Of a stretch of 64,000 nt of DNA, positions 47,682 through 57,629 are shown piece after piece. The notes under the pieces were generated by a model. That model did not search any database and was not told where the DNA came from. It worked only from the letters and a program-made list of their open reading frames with translations. Location: positions 353,834-417,833 of the forward strand of contig RDEW01000022.1 in assembly GCA_011109175.1 (NCBI GenBank). Direction: 5' to 3'. Made by a program: the position numbers and the translations under genes. Position 1 is the first letter of the stretch. Every line of letters begins with the position of its first letter. Origin of the DNA: Dicyema japonicum. Its lineage: Eukaryota > Dicyemida > Rhombozoa > Dicyemidae.

Positions 47682-48193
47682 GGATGGTAAACCCAATCAA
47701 TTTGTTTCTAAGTAAACGACAAGCATTACCATTCTCCACAAAAATGGAATGGCGAATGAGTGTAGTAAATATAATAGAATTCCAATTGATGATGCAAGTC
47801 CAACAGACACAAACAAATTACTAATTATTATTTTACAAATTATACGGAAGATTAACACAAATATTGCATTTCATCTTTTTTATTTCTTTAGGAAATCCAC
47901 TACAGTTAAAAAAATTGACCGCTTCATTCCTCATGCTATGATATGCTGGTGTGACTTTTTGTACAGATTTATTCACAATGACCTACATAATCGTAAGAAT
48001 CACCTCAAGTTGTAATACGATCCTTCTACATGTGTTGAATTCACTGTCAGTTGAAGTATTATTCAAAACTGAACAAGTGTTTGTGAATTTTGGGAAAATA
48101 GAAGTGAGATTAGCACCAAACTCATTTAACTGGGATTATATCACATGGTGGACCTTATTTTGTGTTTTGTCCTCGGAACAGTTGAAAAAGTAG
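47682..48193 (+). CDS. Unidentified short-intron gene
   Basis: A candidate start is at 47682 (MDGKPNQF). The clearest exon, 47749-47978, encodes KLLIIILQIIRKINTNIAFH and KKIDRFIPHAMICWCDFLYR. A 58-nt GT...AG segment would join it to LEVLFKTEQVFVNFGKIEVR and NSFNWDYITWWTLF, stopping at 48193. No family was recognised. It lies 86 bp after MON2 on the same strand and converges with the minus-strand gene ending at 48384. Borders are uncertain. Confidence 0.4.
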
Positions 48194-48383
48194 GCAATTT
48201 CTTAGTTACAATATAATTTACTTTGGTGAGGTTGCAGATTGTCATATGTCTTACAGTAAACAATCGTCATCTGAATATTAAACACAGGTTACCAGAGGTA
48301 CTGCCATTAATAGGGATGCCTCCACCAGTCCAATCAGTAAAACAAGCCAAATCAGTGAGAATAAACTAAATGACAAATTCCTA

Positions 48384-49204
48384 CTACAATTTTGATAATA
48401 CAACATATTTATAGAAAATACTGATTGCCATGACTATTATAAGGAAGGCCCCAACTCCAAAAAGGACAGGATGAACCAATGATCTACCATTTGTAGACAT
48501 ATTACATGTAATGGTTATCTCCAAAGTCAAACTGTGATGTGTCGTAGTTGGTAAACTCTTTTTTCATAATTTTAAATGGATTGTGCACATTTCTGAGTTG
48601 GTTTTTCGATTTATTGATAAAATCGGACAATTTTTTAATTTTTTGATAATCCGTGGTCGACTCGATATCTCTCATTTCTACCAATGTCGAGTTTATTTGG
48701 AGTGCCAGTTCATTCTCTACCCTCTCCTATCAATTCAAACAACTACTATACCAGAGTACTGTACATATCAACATACATCTCCCTAGAACTCACATATGAT
48801 TGGTGTATGTTAGTGAGGACTTGACTCATCGATATTGTCTCGAAAGCAGAAACTCCCAAAATTAATCTATTTTACTAATAAACGTACGATATTATTAAGA
48901 GGAGACCCATACTGAATAATATAAACTTTTTCTTTTGAAGTTTCCTCTTCATATTACAGAATAGGCACATCCACATACCAAGGAATATCATAACAAATAT
49001 GCCAATGATTAGAGGAAGGAGTCCCCAAAAGACAACACTCTTTGAATTGATTATTAATAAAACTATGATTTTGCTCATTTCTTCTTCATTCTCGGGGATT
49101 TCTATTGAATTGTTGAATATTCGTCCCAATTTGTTAGTTCCAGAAAGAATTGGAAGGTAATTAGCAGTCTTTACTAATTCTGACAATTCCGAACATTCCA
49201 TCAT
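48384..49204 (-). CDS. Three-TM membrane protein with coiled-coil ectodomain (unidentified; tweety/prominin-like layout)
   Basis: Exons (minus) are 49204-48888, 48866-48752, 48726-48506 and 48483-48384. They sum to 753 nt, 250 residues plus stop. The introns are 21, 25 and 22 nt. Layout: a polar N-terminus of about 55 residues, TM1 (LLPLIIGIFVMIFLGMWM), a Cys/Lys-rich turn (CNMKRKLQKKK) and TM2 (LFSMGLLLIISLILGV). A loop of about 120 residues rich in heptad-like helices follows (TDYQKIKKLSDFINKSKNQL), then TM3 near the C-terminus (FGVGAFLIIVMAISIF). The TM1-basic-TM2-long loop order resembles half of a prominin or tweety protein. No diagnostic motif was seen, so this is only an architectural comparison. 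Confidence 0.65.
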
Positions 49205-49284
49205 TTAGAAATGAAAATTACGAGATTTTTGTTTATCTAACCACGTAGATTTGATAACTTTATCCGATGGATCGCCCATATTTT

Positions 49285-49575
49285 GTAATTTGTGTTTAAT
49301 AACCTCAGATATACCTAAGCAAGTTATTTCTTACGGTTGGACTGGACCGCATCTCTTCCAAACATCCATATTCCCACTGTGGGGACCGCTTTAGATGAGA
49401 AGGAGTCCTTTTTGATGCTAGTCCGGCGCTGGGTGTCTCCTAAGACAGGAGGATTACATGCCGCATCTTAGGAATTTTAGAAGGCATGGAATCCTTCGAC
49501 CAAGTAAGTTAAGATGTGGAATTGAACCCACGGATAATTGTAGCTCGAGCACTAACTACCTTTCTACTTGGTGTC
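49285..49575 (-). mobile_element. tRNA-derived SINE (family 2), second copy
   Basis: On the minus strand the head has AGGTAGTTAGTGCTCGAG (A-box region) and GTGGGTTCAATTCCAC (B box, about 49510-49525). The body includes GTCCCCACAGTGGGAATATG, paralleling the copy at 8.3 kb (GTTCCCACAACGGCGGAAATGG). The end is CTGAGGTTATTAAACACAAA, the SINE-2/LINE-type tail. The plus-strand ORF 49458-49643 is an antisense artefact of this SINE. Confidence 0.6.
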
Positions 49576-49621
49576 CTATCTGCTTAAATGATATATCAAC
49601 AGATCCCCAATTATTGATGGA

Positions 49622-50070
49622 TCACAAAGTCAACCAAAAATAAAATGTATAAACTTTAATTATCAAATTATTAGCAATTTCATTAATTATTTTAAATCGT
49701 GCTGGTCCCAAGTGAATCCCCCCATACCACCTGCTCACTAACAATCATGTTATATACACGCATGTTCTACTTTATTACATAATCCTACTTCCAATTGTCT
49801 TAAAAGTCGATGACCTGCCTTGTTCTCACCGTCGTCACAATATCCTCCATATATTTGTCCATCCTCTCTCTCAAATCTATATGCCTGGATGTTGTGAGTA
49901 GCATTAGATATTCTAATGTCTTCGAGTAACTCAGTCATCACACTCTTCACTTCAGATAGTGACTTTATTATAGCAAAGTGAGCTTGGAATTTGCTCTTCT
50001 TCACGGATATGATCTCACTGTGATGAATTCTTAATGATTTTTCAATTTTAGGGGTATCCTCTACTGCCAT
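49622..50070 (-). CDS. IMPACT: IMPACT/YIH1 (UPF0029) domain protein without RWD domain, two exons
   Basis: In other eukaryotes IMPACT/Yih1 inhibits GCN2 activation by GCN1. Exons (minus) are 50070-49758 and 49737-49622, total 429 nt, 142 residues plus stop. The intron is 20 nt (49738-49757). Conserved blocks: SVKKSKFQAHFAII, ATHNIQAYRF, GGYCDDGENKAGHRLL, and across the splice LSRWYGGIHLGPARFKIINE. The protein holds only the UPF0029 N-terminal fold. The RWD domain of animal IMPACT, which binds GCN1, is missing, so it is closer in size to bacterial YigZ-type proteins. The presence of an intron argues against bacterial contamination. Confidence 0.8.
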
Positions 50071-50529
50071 AGTCCTTTCGCTTCCTTTGAGGTCACTTTG
50101 TCATCATTTGAGAAACCGAGAGCCAACTGATAAGCTTCTTCCACGCAGAAGTGCAGAAATCCCCCAAATTGATTGCACCTTGAATATTTCCCTTTAATAC
50201 TTATAAATAGCTAAGAATTTAGTTCTGAGTCTATCCTCAAGCTGACAGTTTTGAGGACTAAAATTAAAGTGGCTATACTTGAAAGTAAACTCGGGAGGAG
50301 AGTGAGGATAGTCAAGTGGTAGTAATATCTATTATTAGAGCAAATTATACTGTAAATGAAAAGGTACAGTTTTGTCGAGATATGGTGACTTTACACGTAT
50401 TTTGATTTATAATTTTAACAGCACATCACCATATATTGACTGTAGAGCAATAATTTCATCCATTAAATTTAAATTTATTATTTAAATTTATTATTTAAAT
50501 TAGTTATTTTTATTATAATTTGTGTTAAT
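50071..50529. other. Spacer between IMPACT gene and LINE-B
   Basis: No feature recognised. It ends in a short AT-rich repeat (TTAAATTTATTATTTAAATT) next to the LINE insertion. Confidence 0.35.
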
Positions 50530-51356
50530 TATGTACAAACCCAGACCACAGGCACTCCACAAGGAGACTCCCTCTCTCCGTTACTATTCACAATATACTT
50601 GGAGGCCGCTATGAGGGAACTGAGACCATTGTACCAAGGAAAAATAGAAGAAGTGATTTATGCTAATGATGTCGACTTAATCTCCGAAGACAAAGAATTC
50701 CTGGAACATGTACTAGAAAAAGCACAAGATATACTTGGGAAATGGTTTCTAATCGTGAACAGGGAAAAAACAGAACGAACAGAAATAAGACGAATGAATA
50801 ACCTATGGCTAAAACGGAAAGGGAATAAAATAAAACAAAGGATAATGTTATACGACATTTTTATTAAACCAATCCTCCTATACAACTCTGGGACCCAGGC
50901 ACCTCAAAAGAGGAATTGGAGAGGCTAGACTCGTTTCACAGGAATCATCTAAGAAACATAACTGGAATGTCCTGGCCATCCAAGATCTCGCGGAAAGGAC
51001 TGTACAATATGTGTGACTGTACACTAATAGGTCTCGAGATCATTAGCTCCCGTTGGATACTTTTTGGAAACGTCCTGAGGTTGGACCAACATCCCCCCGA
51101 ATATCGCCATGGAAGATTACTACTCCTCGCATGTAAAACGCTTTCTTGGAAGACCAAGAACAACCCTCCCGGTCGTTTTACGAGGCAATCTGTAAATCGT
51201 AAAGAAAACATTGCCATCTGGTGACGATCTGGACAAAGAAGGATCTGTCTAAGAACAGAAAAGCCTGGAACAAGCTAACTCTTTCTCTTATATTTTTTGC
51301 TGCACATGCTACGCTATAAATATTAAGGCTCTCGTGAAAGTGCTAATAATAATAAA
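50530..51356 (+). mobile_element. LINE-B copy: RT end, C-terminus and 3' tail
   Basis: Starts in the RT (GDSLSPLLFTIYLEAAMREL in two frames) and then DVDLISEDKEFLEHVLEKAQ. Follows KIKQRIMLYDIFIKPILLYN, RLDSFHRNHLRNITGMSWP, KISRKGLYNM and SRWILFGNVLRLDQ. This is the same post-RT type as the 9.6-kb copy. The catalytic ADDV block reads ANDV here. The 3' end at 51310-51356 carries GCTATAAATATTAAGGCTCT and then (TAA)n. Almost identical over its first 250 bp to 29840-30090. Confidence 0.8.
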
Positions 51357-51957
51357 CCCAGACCACCCAGTAAATGGAGAGAACACATCTGTGCAAAGAT
51401 CGCTTGTAGAACAGAGCTGAAGGGTCACATAAATACTGTGGTGAGATGGGTTAAAAGAAAAGAACCGCCTATAGTATGAGTGTTAAACTCCGTGTTCCCA
51501 AATGGGACCTCAAAGAGTTGAGGAAGGCAAAGGTGGAGTTAGATGAAGCAATAATTGTGTATAAAAGGAAACTCTCATGAAAGTCAGTGTAAGAGAACGA
51601 GGGAAAACAACCTCTGAGTTAAATCACAGATTGTGTTACCGTCGCCAACACGAAAATGGCATGTTTCCAACAGGATGTGGAATTGCTTTCCACATGGGGT
51701 AGTATGTGGGAGGCTAAACCACGCAGTGGAAATGCGTGGAATGTCCCGTACAGCGCCGCTCCTTTCTTGGCTGAATATGTGGAATTTTCGATTTCTGCAA
51801 GAAATTTGAGGCGGTAGTGAGACGTCTCCCTGATTGAAAACGACCGTTGTAGATAAAGTTTATAATTTCTTTATCAAAAGATGCACTTCATTACACGAGT
51901 CTATGTGTTTGTATTACAGAAAAGCATCACTAATTCGGAAATGCATAGTGGTTAGGT

Positions 51958-52275
51958 TGCATAGTGGTTATGTGTCGGGCTTAAGTTACTTAGGTTACGG
52001 GTTCGATTCTCGCTGCTGTTCACCTGGTGGAAGGTTCCACGCATCTACGATGCCAAAAGGGTTTGACGAGTGACGCCGTCATCAGTGGATACTCACTGCG
52101 GAACTGGATTGTCTAGAAAGGACACTCACACAAGAAAAAAAGAAGTGAAGATCATTCTTTGGTTCTACGATTAGTTACAATTAACTGTTCTTTACTTAAA
52201 TAAAGTGTGTGTCCTGCCTATGCGGAGCTATAAATATTATGGCTCTCGTGAAAAGGCTGTTATTATTATTAATTC
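51958..52275 (+). mobile_element. SINE family 1, full-length copy with tRNA head
   Basis: The A box is within CATAGTGGTTATGTG (51960-51974). The B box is GGTTCGATTC at 52000-52009. The body runs through GGTGGAAGGTTCCACGCATC and GAACTGGATTGTCTAGAAAG. It ends with GCTATAAATATTATGGCTCT and a (TTA)n tail. Other copies: 60748-60995 (no head) and 12505-12660. It is inserted into an R2-like LINE. The 3' end matches LINE-B. Confidence 0.85.
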
Positions 52276-52765
52276 GAAAACGATTCCTGATTCTGCACTG
52301 GAACAACTTATTTAATCCCAAAGTTGGACAACTCTCATTCTGCTGCAGATTATCTACCGATAACGTGCATGCCAACCTTATACAAGCTGATGGCCAAATT
52401 GGTGATTAATGAAGTCAGGAGTTTTGTAGAAGCAAATGAAATTCTCTCCGAGAATCAGTTAGGTACTGTGCTAAATTGTCAGTGACTTCGATCAACAAGT
52501 GCCTTTCTGTGTCTCATGGAAATTTACTTTTGTGAATGTGGGTGGATATGATGAAGGCTTACGATTCAGTTGATCATTCTTACCTTGTCGAGTGCCTACA
52601 CAGGCTGTGTATGGATGTGTAGTTCAGTAGCTCAATGAATCTGAACTATAATAGTCACCGGATAGCTGAGGTAATACTCAAGAAGGGGATCTTTTGGGGA
52701 ATAACATGTCTCCATTTCTCTTTTTTTCTCTGTTCGGAGCCATTGAGTCGCCGCCTCAATGATCA

Positions 52766-52773
52766 GTTTAGTA
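52766..52773. repeat. Left target-site duplication of hAT-2 (GTTTAGTA)
   Basis: The counterpart at 54174-54181 is ATTTAGCA. Six of eight bases agree, as expected for an aged duplication. Confidence 0.7.
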
Positions 52774-54173
52774 CTGAGGTTCCCAACCTGGGTTCCACGG
52801 AACCCTTAGGTTCCGCGAAGTTCTAAAAAAATTTAATTCTTTTTTCAAAACGAATTAATTTAATTTTCGCGTGTCTAAATGGAGTCAATGAATATCTTAA
52901 AGTTCGTATCGAGAAAGTTATATTGCCTTTGGTTTCACATGGACTGGGGACATGGATTGCCCTCTACCACTTTTTGTTGTTTGCGGTGAAAAACTTGCGA
53001 ATAATGCTATGGCTCCTAAGAAACTTAGATGTTGTTTCTCAACCAAGCACCTGGAACTTTCAAAGAAAAAATAGAATATTTTATGCGGAAATTGGACCAG
53101 AATAAAGTTCAAGCATCCCGTTTTACAAAAAAATCAAAATAAACAAAAAAGCAATGCATGTTAGTTATGCTGTTACTGAGATTGCAGCTAAAATTATGAA
53201 ATCGCATATTCACGTCGAAACTGTTATTTGCCTGCATGCAAAGATAATGTTCGGAGAAATTACTGCCGCTGAGCTCGACTTAATTTCTATTTCTAATGAT
53301 TCTGTGAGTAGACGTATCAAGGATATGTCTGATGATATTGCTAATAAAAAATCTGTGTTTTTTGCCCTTCAAGTGGATGAAAGTTAGATATTACAGGAAG
53401 AATGCAACTCCTTGTTTTCGTTCGATATATGAACGATGAATCCATTGTTGAAGATTTTTTTGCTGCAAAGAGTTGCTCGGAACAACAAAGGGAAATGACA
53501 TTTTCAATTTTATAAATTCATATTTTGAGGATATAAAGTTGGGTTGGAATGCGTGTGTGGGTATCTAAACTGGTGATGTTCTAGCAATGACTGGCAATTT
53601 AACAACTTTGTTTCTATTGCGAAAAATAAGAATCCGAATTATTCACACGCATTGTTTTCTTCATGTACAAATAATTATTTCCACCCATCAGTTGAACTCT
53701 ATGATTGGGTGAGGAATCCTTTTGCTGAGTACAAAATAACTGGAAACGACTATCATTAAAAGAGTAAAAAGAACTTGCGTTTGTTTCAAGTGACAAAACG
53801 TTAAAATGGAATATTTTCATTTTGATTTGATTCTTTTTGGCTGATTGTAAAAAATGAATATCCTATTCTGGCAAACAAAGCTTTACGAGTATTGGTCCAG
53901 TTTTCAACGACTTATCTCTGTGAAAGTGGATTTTCTGCATTAACAAATATAAAGCATAAAAACGCACGAACCTACTGTATGTGGAAGACCTACGTTATCC
54001 CTGACAAGGCCTAATATTACAGAGCTATGCAAGGGACATTAACCATCTCACTAACTAGCATTTTATTTTTTATATTAGTAAAATACTGATAATTGTTAAA
54101 AACTTATAAGGGTTCTGTATAAAATGAAAAATGTCGATAGGGTTCCGTCTCTCAAAAAGGTTGGGAACCACTG
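52774..54173 (+). mobile_element. hAT-2 transposon, ZBED-like, degenerate
   Basis: 1400 bp from CTGAGGTTCCCAACC to GGTTGGGAACCACTG (inverted repeats). Inside the ends, GGTTCCACGGAACCC and GGGTTCCG sequences also mirror each other. Plus-strand transposase remnants at 53154-53400 read VTEIAAKIMKSHIHVETV, SNDSVSRRIKDMSDDIANK and FALQVDES. Near 53890 comes [18 protein letters not shown], the C-terminal block. The BED finger is mostly lost. Confidence 0.88.
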
Positions 54174-54181
54174 ATTTAGCA
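54174..54181. repeat. Right target-site duplication of hAT-2 (ATTTAGCA)
   Basis: See 52766-52773; the host RT frame continues directly after it. Confidence 0.7.
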
Positions 54182-54897
54182 AATACCAGTTCATTGTGAG
54201 GGTGCTTGTTTCAGTGCAAATCACTTCTTTTTATCGATGACCTCAAGATGTCTGCTAGAACAGCCGAGGAGCTCTACTCTATGGGGGTCTGTGCCAGGGA
54301 ATTTTTTGGGATTATAGGACTAGATTTGAATTATTGCAACTAACACGCAAATTAGTAAGAGTCCTAGAGGAACACGAAGGATATAAGTATCTGGATATTA
54401 CCGAATCTTCTAAAGTCCCTTATAATGCCTGAGACAAATCGACAAATTACTAAAGGCATTCGTAAAAGAGCATCGTTATTTTGTAAGACGTCTCTAAATG
54501 GAAGGAATTTGTTCCTAGTGAGTATGCTGTCTTGCTGCTAAACTACTACATAGGTGTGGTAGAATTGAGCTTAAAAAGTATGATGAGATGGATGTTAGAT
54601 ACGTGGAGTACTCTGAGAAAACCATGTACATCTGCTAGCAGCCAATAAGGAGACACTATAATTATCCCTTGATAAATTCGGCCGTGGACTATGTGGAATA
54701 GTCCAACTAAGTGCACTACACCCTGATAGCTTGGTCAATTGTGTCTACTAGAAGCATAATAACGACCGAGAAAACACAGGCAACTCACCTAGGCACAAAC
54801 AAATCTTTTTTGTCTGTTAAGTGGGCTAGTAAATGTGAAAGCGTTGATCGAATTACAATATAATAATTTTATAAAAAGATAAACTAGCAAAAACCCT

Positions 54898-55547
54898 TCA
54901 TAAGGTCCTTTTCAGAGCATTTGACAACCCACATGTTGACCTTAATTCGTCGACAATATGGCTAAAAGACGGTAACAACTCACCTCGATAGGTGTTGTTG
55001 TACACGTATATGCAAGACCGAAATATTTTTTGGGGTCGATCAACAAATACTTGTCCCCATTGTAAATCAAGGAGATCATTTAGCCTCTTGCCTTCTTCAA
55101 ATGTTTTATTGGATTCACCACATGGATTTACATTCACATCTGTACAGGATTGGGGGCAATCATCATCTCCACTTTGCCCATCATACTTTTTTAACCACCA
55201 GGAGACGATTAACCTCTTCTCTTGTCCGAGTTCACTTCCAAGTGCTGTAGAGAACCAATTATACCTGTCTTTTGGCTGTGAAGTTCTTGTTAGCTACCAA
55301 TTCAAATTATTTACTCGACGGGACATAAATAAATTGAATTCACCTAACTCATGATACGCCCACTGCTTGACTCCAACCAAAAATGATCTCTCTTTTCTAA
55401 TGGAAGGGTTTCCATAATGCCGAATATGGATGGAGGTGATACTATGAAACGATGAATCCCAGTCCGACCGTGGAAACTGGATAAAACCTGTTTCAGGTTG
55501 TTAAAATAAATAAAAAAAAGCATTAATGAATTTTCCCCAGTAGTCAC
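54898..55547 (-). CDS. Unidentified short-intron gene
   Basis: Minus strand. An upstream exon around 55375-55320 gives LVGVKQWAYHELGEFNLFMS. A 21-nt GT...AG intron at about 55306-55326 joins it to LTRTSQPKDRYNWFSTALGS and EKRLIVSWWLKKYDGQSGDD. The frame continues to FEEGKRLNDLLDLQWGQVFV and SFSHIVDELRSTCGL, stopping at 54898. The continuous frame over 400 bp after splicing supports a real gene. No family was recognised with confidence. It may be truncated at its 3' side, where R2-like LINE sequence begins. Confidence 0.45.
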
Positions 55548-55592
55548 TTGATTGTTATTATATATATTATGTGGCCTAATATAATATTAAGT

Positions 55593-56560
55593 TTATAATA
55601 AACTAACAATTTTAACAATCCATGTCCTAAGGGAAGTAATTGCAAACGTAATGATAGGATATTCCACCCATTTATGTATTGTTGTGTCAATCAATTCAAT
55701 CAACCATGTCAGTTGTAATACTTCACTGCTCGACAATGAAGGACCACTTTGTATTCTATCATTAATATTACTCTTCATTCGCTCTATCAGATGACCGTAA
55801 TTCTCATAATTGTTATCATTTATTTCCCACTCAGTAATAACACATGTGCCCACTCCAACCATATCCATTGGAATTACATTACTTAGTTCATTTATTACCA
55901 CAGTGAACAAATCACTGCACATCAAATTCTCAATAGTCCGTCTTATAAAACAAGACAAGGCCAGTCCTACTGCAGGACAATAAGAAATCACTCCTAATGA
56001 AGGAATTCCTCTATTAATGAATAATTCAACATTTTCACAATCAATTGATAGTTGGTTTAGGAGACTTACTATTGCATGGTAAGGTCCTCTCCAATAGCCA
56101 CTTTTTTTGATATTTGATGAAGACGAATTATATTATATTGACTGTGATATCTCATTCTGTCGTATTCTAGTGGAATATCTACGTGCTCAATTTGATGACT
56201 TGATTCACTTATAATTTTCATAATTTTAAATTTATCAGACCAATGAGAACCTTCATTTAATACTCTGAGAGTTATAAAGTAGGGCACCTTAATCGAAGAG
56301 AAGAAATGAACTCATTTAGTGATACGGAAGAGGATTTTAACTTGATAATATGTATTGCAAGCATTACTTTCCAAACCATCGCATAATTGTAAGCATATTT
56401 TTGAACCCATATTCGATTCATAAATTGGTTAATATTTCCCGCTACATATTCATTAATATTGGTTTTCCATATTATAAGTTATATGATTGAATATTTTTTT
56501 ATGAATTTATAAAAATTTGTGATTTGCGTGTTGAGATTAATAATTTATTATTATTATTAT
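55593..56560 (-). CDS. Unidentified helical protein, short-intron gene
   Basis: Minus strand. Exons around 56440-56307 (NYAMVWK, SLNEFISSLRL) join through a 23-nt GT...AG intron to VLNEGSHWSDKFKIMKIISE and HVDIPLEYDRMRYHSQYNII. A further junction near 56085-56110 leads to YWRGPYHAIVSLLNQLSIDC, GIPSLGVISYCPAVGLALS and VLQLTWLIELIDTTIHKWVE, stopping at 55593. The composition suggests a large alpha-helical repeat protein (exportin or Mediator-like in style), but no signature fixes the family. The N-terminus was not located. Confidence 0.5.
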
Positions 56561-56699
56561 TATTGAACCTTATGAATTTTGTGATATTGATCGTCAAATA
56601 CGGCAACTGACCCTCAGGTTACACCTCAAACTTACAAATAAACAGAGGTTATATTTAAACAGGAAGACTTTTAGGAGAGGACTTACTTAAGTCACTTTC

Positions 56700-57625
56700 A
56701 AAAGTGAACCGATGTTCTCCCAGTCCATAAAAATCTGGAAAAGTAGTAGGCTATATGTTTGGGGAGGTCAGGGATTCTGCGAGTACTTAAATAAAGGAAA
56801 TGGCATTTGGTTACAATTGCAGGATTTCCTGTCTTTAAATATGGAATTGTTGACAACATGGATATTCAGTCCCTCAAGACCACCCAGACTCAATATTTGC
56901 TTGATAAAATTAATTGTAAAAAAATTACATTCTGTGATCTTCAGATGCATGAGGAACCCAATATTGATGTAGAAACTTCCAGTGGATGGTTTCAAAAGGA
57001 AACATCGGTCCAAGAAGTGAAGCAATGTATTGCTTTTGCAAAACAGAATTTGTTCTTCTCTACGTTGGGGGCATTATGTAACTATTGTTAAAAAACAAGG
57101 ACTGTTGACCACCTGATCACTAATTGTGGTAGAATGTTAAATAGTGATTACGTCCGAAGGTACAATGAAGTTGTAAAATGCTTACATCTCCATCTATGCA
57201 GAGTATGTGGAATCAAAAAGGCTATAAAGTTGAAGGGGCATTCAGTTCAGTCAATTTTACCACACAGAATGTTGAGATAAGTCGATTCTGACTAAAACGA
57301 AAGTACAGTCCAACAAACCAGATATCTTAGTATATAACAATATCAAGAATGAGACAATTATTATCAAAGTTAGAATTACATCTCAGGATCGCCTAAAAAC
57401 ATGGAAGTAGAAAAACGTCACAAATACGACCTTCTCTCAAGTGAACTTTCTCTACGACTGTCAAGAAAAGATTATCCCACTGGTTATGTCCTGGGATGGA
57501 GTTGTTTCAAAATGCTTTAAAAACTATATGGATAAGCTATTTGTTGAAGGAGCAACGAGAACTTACATCCAGTGTTGAAAAGGACTCTCGAAGGCATGCA
57601 ATTAAACAAAAGCTGATAATAATAA
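56700..57625 (+). pseudogene. R2-like LINE C-terminus: zinc knuckle and restriction-type endonuclease
   Basis: The plus strand reads MHEEPNIDVETSSGWFQKET, CIAFAKQNLFFSTLGALC and CNYC...TVDHLITNCGRML. The latter is the CCHC-like knuckle of R2-type proteins (pattern CxxC-x(7)-H-x(4)-C). Then SDYVRRYNEVVKCLHLHLC and the endonuclease block with EKRHKYDLLSSELS. It ends with VLKRTLEGMQLN and (AATAATAAT). The frame holds for 94 codons and then breaks. More complete than the relic at 22.5 kb. Confidence 0.75.
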
Positions 57626-57629
57626 TAAC

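Larger units (their letters stand above)
51357..54850 (+). mobile_element. R2-like (restriction-endonuclease type) LINE, interrupted by a SINE and a hAT
   Basis: Before the SINE: WGSMWEAKPRSGNAW (51690-51740), matching the pre-RT region. After it: SFCCRLSTDNVHANLIQADG-type decay of the ITxLPTxYKL block, then INEVRSFVEANEILSENQLG (52390-52470). RT continues with MNLNYNSHRIAEVIL, KKGIFWGITC (decayed GIFQGDSLSP) and EPLSRRLND at 52750. The hAT sits at 52774-54173. RT resumes with LLFIDDLKMSARTAEEL (54215-54265), the xxDD catalytic block, then ITKGIRKRASLFCKTSLNGR. This LFxDDLK form is typical of R2/NeSL relatives. Dead. Confidence 0.75.

Noticed and set aside
49458-49643. A C2H2-like zinc-finger ORF on the plus strand (CPICLNDISTD)
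   Set aside because: It lies antisense in a tRNA-derived SINE; the Cys pattern is incidental.
41799-50070. Nucleomorph or microsporidian origin suggested by tiny introns and compactness
   Set aside because: Genes such as COMMD3, two-OB RMI1, SLC17, MON2 and an IQCB1-like protein, plus abundant LINE/SINE/hAT elements, point to an animal.
51958-52030. A functional tRNA gene
   Set aside because: A and B boxes are present, but the sequence cannot fold as a full cloverleaf and continues into a body repeated elsewhere with a LINE-like tail, so it is a SINE.
54898-55140. ALKBH2/3-type dioxygenase
   Set aside because: Some spacing around SHIVDEL looked similar, but no HxD or distal His/Arg iron and oxoglutarate residues were found.
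55593-56300. Exportin-7/RanBP17 identity
   Set aside because: Only a short LTWLIELI-type resemblance; the rest does not follow the family, so it is left unnamed.
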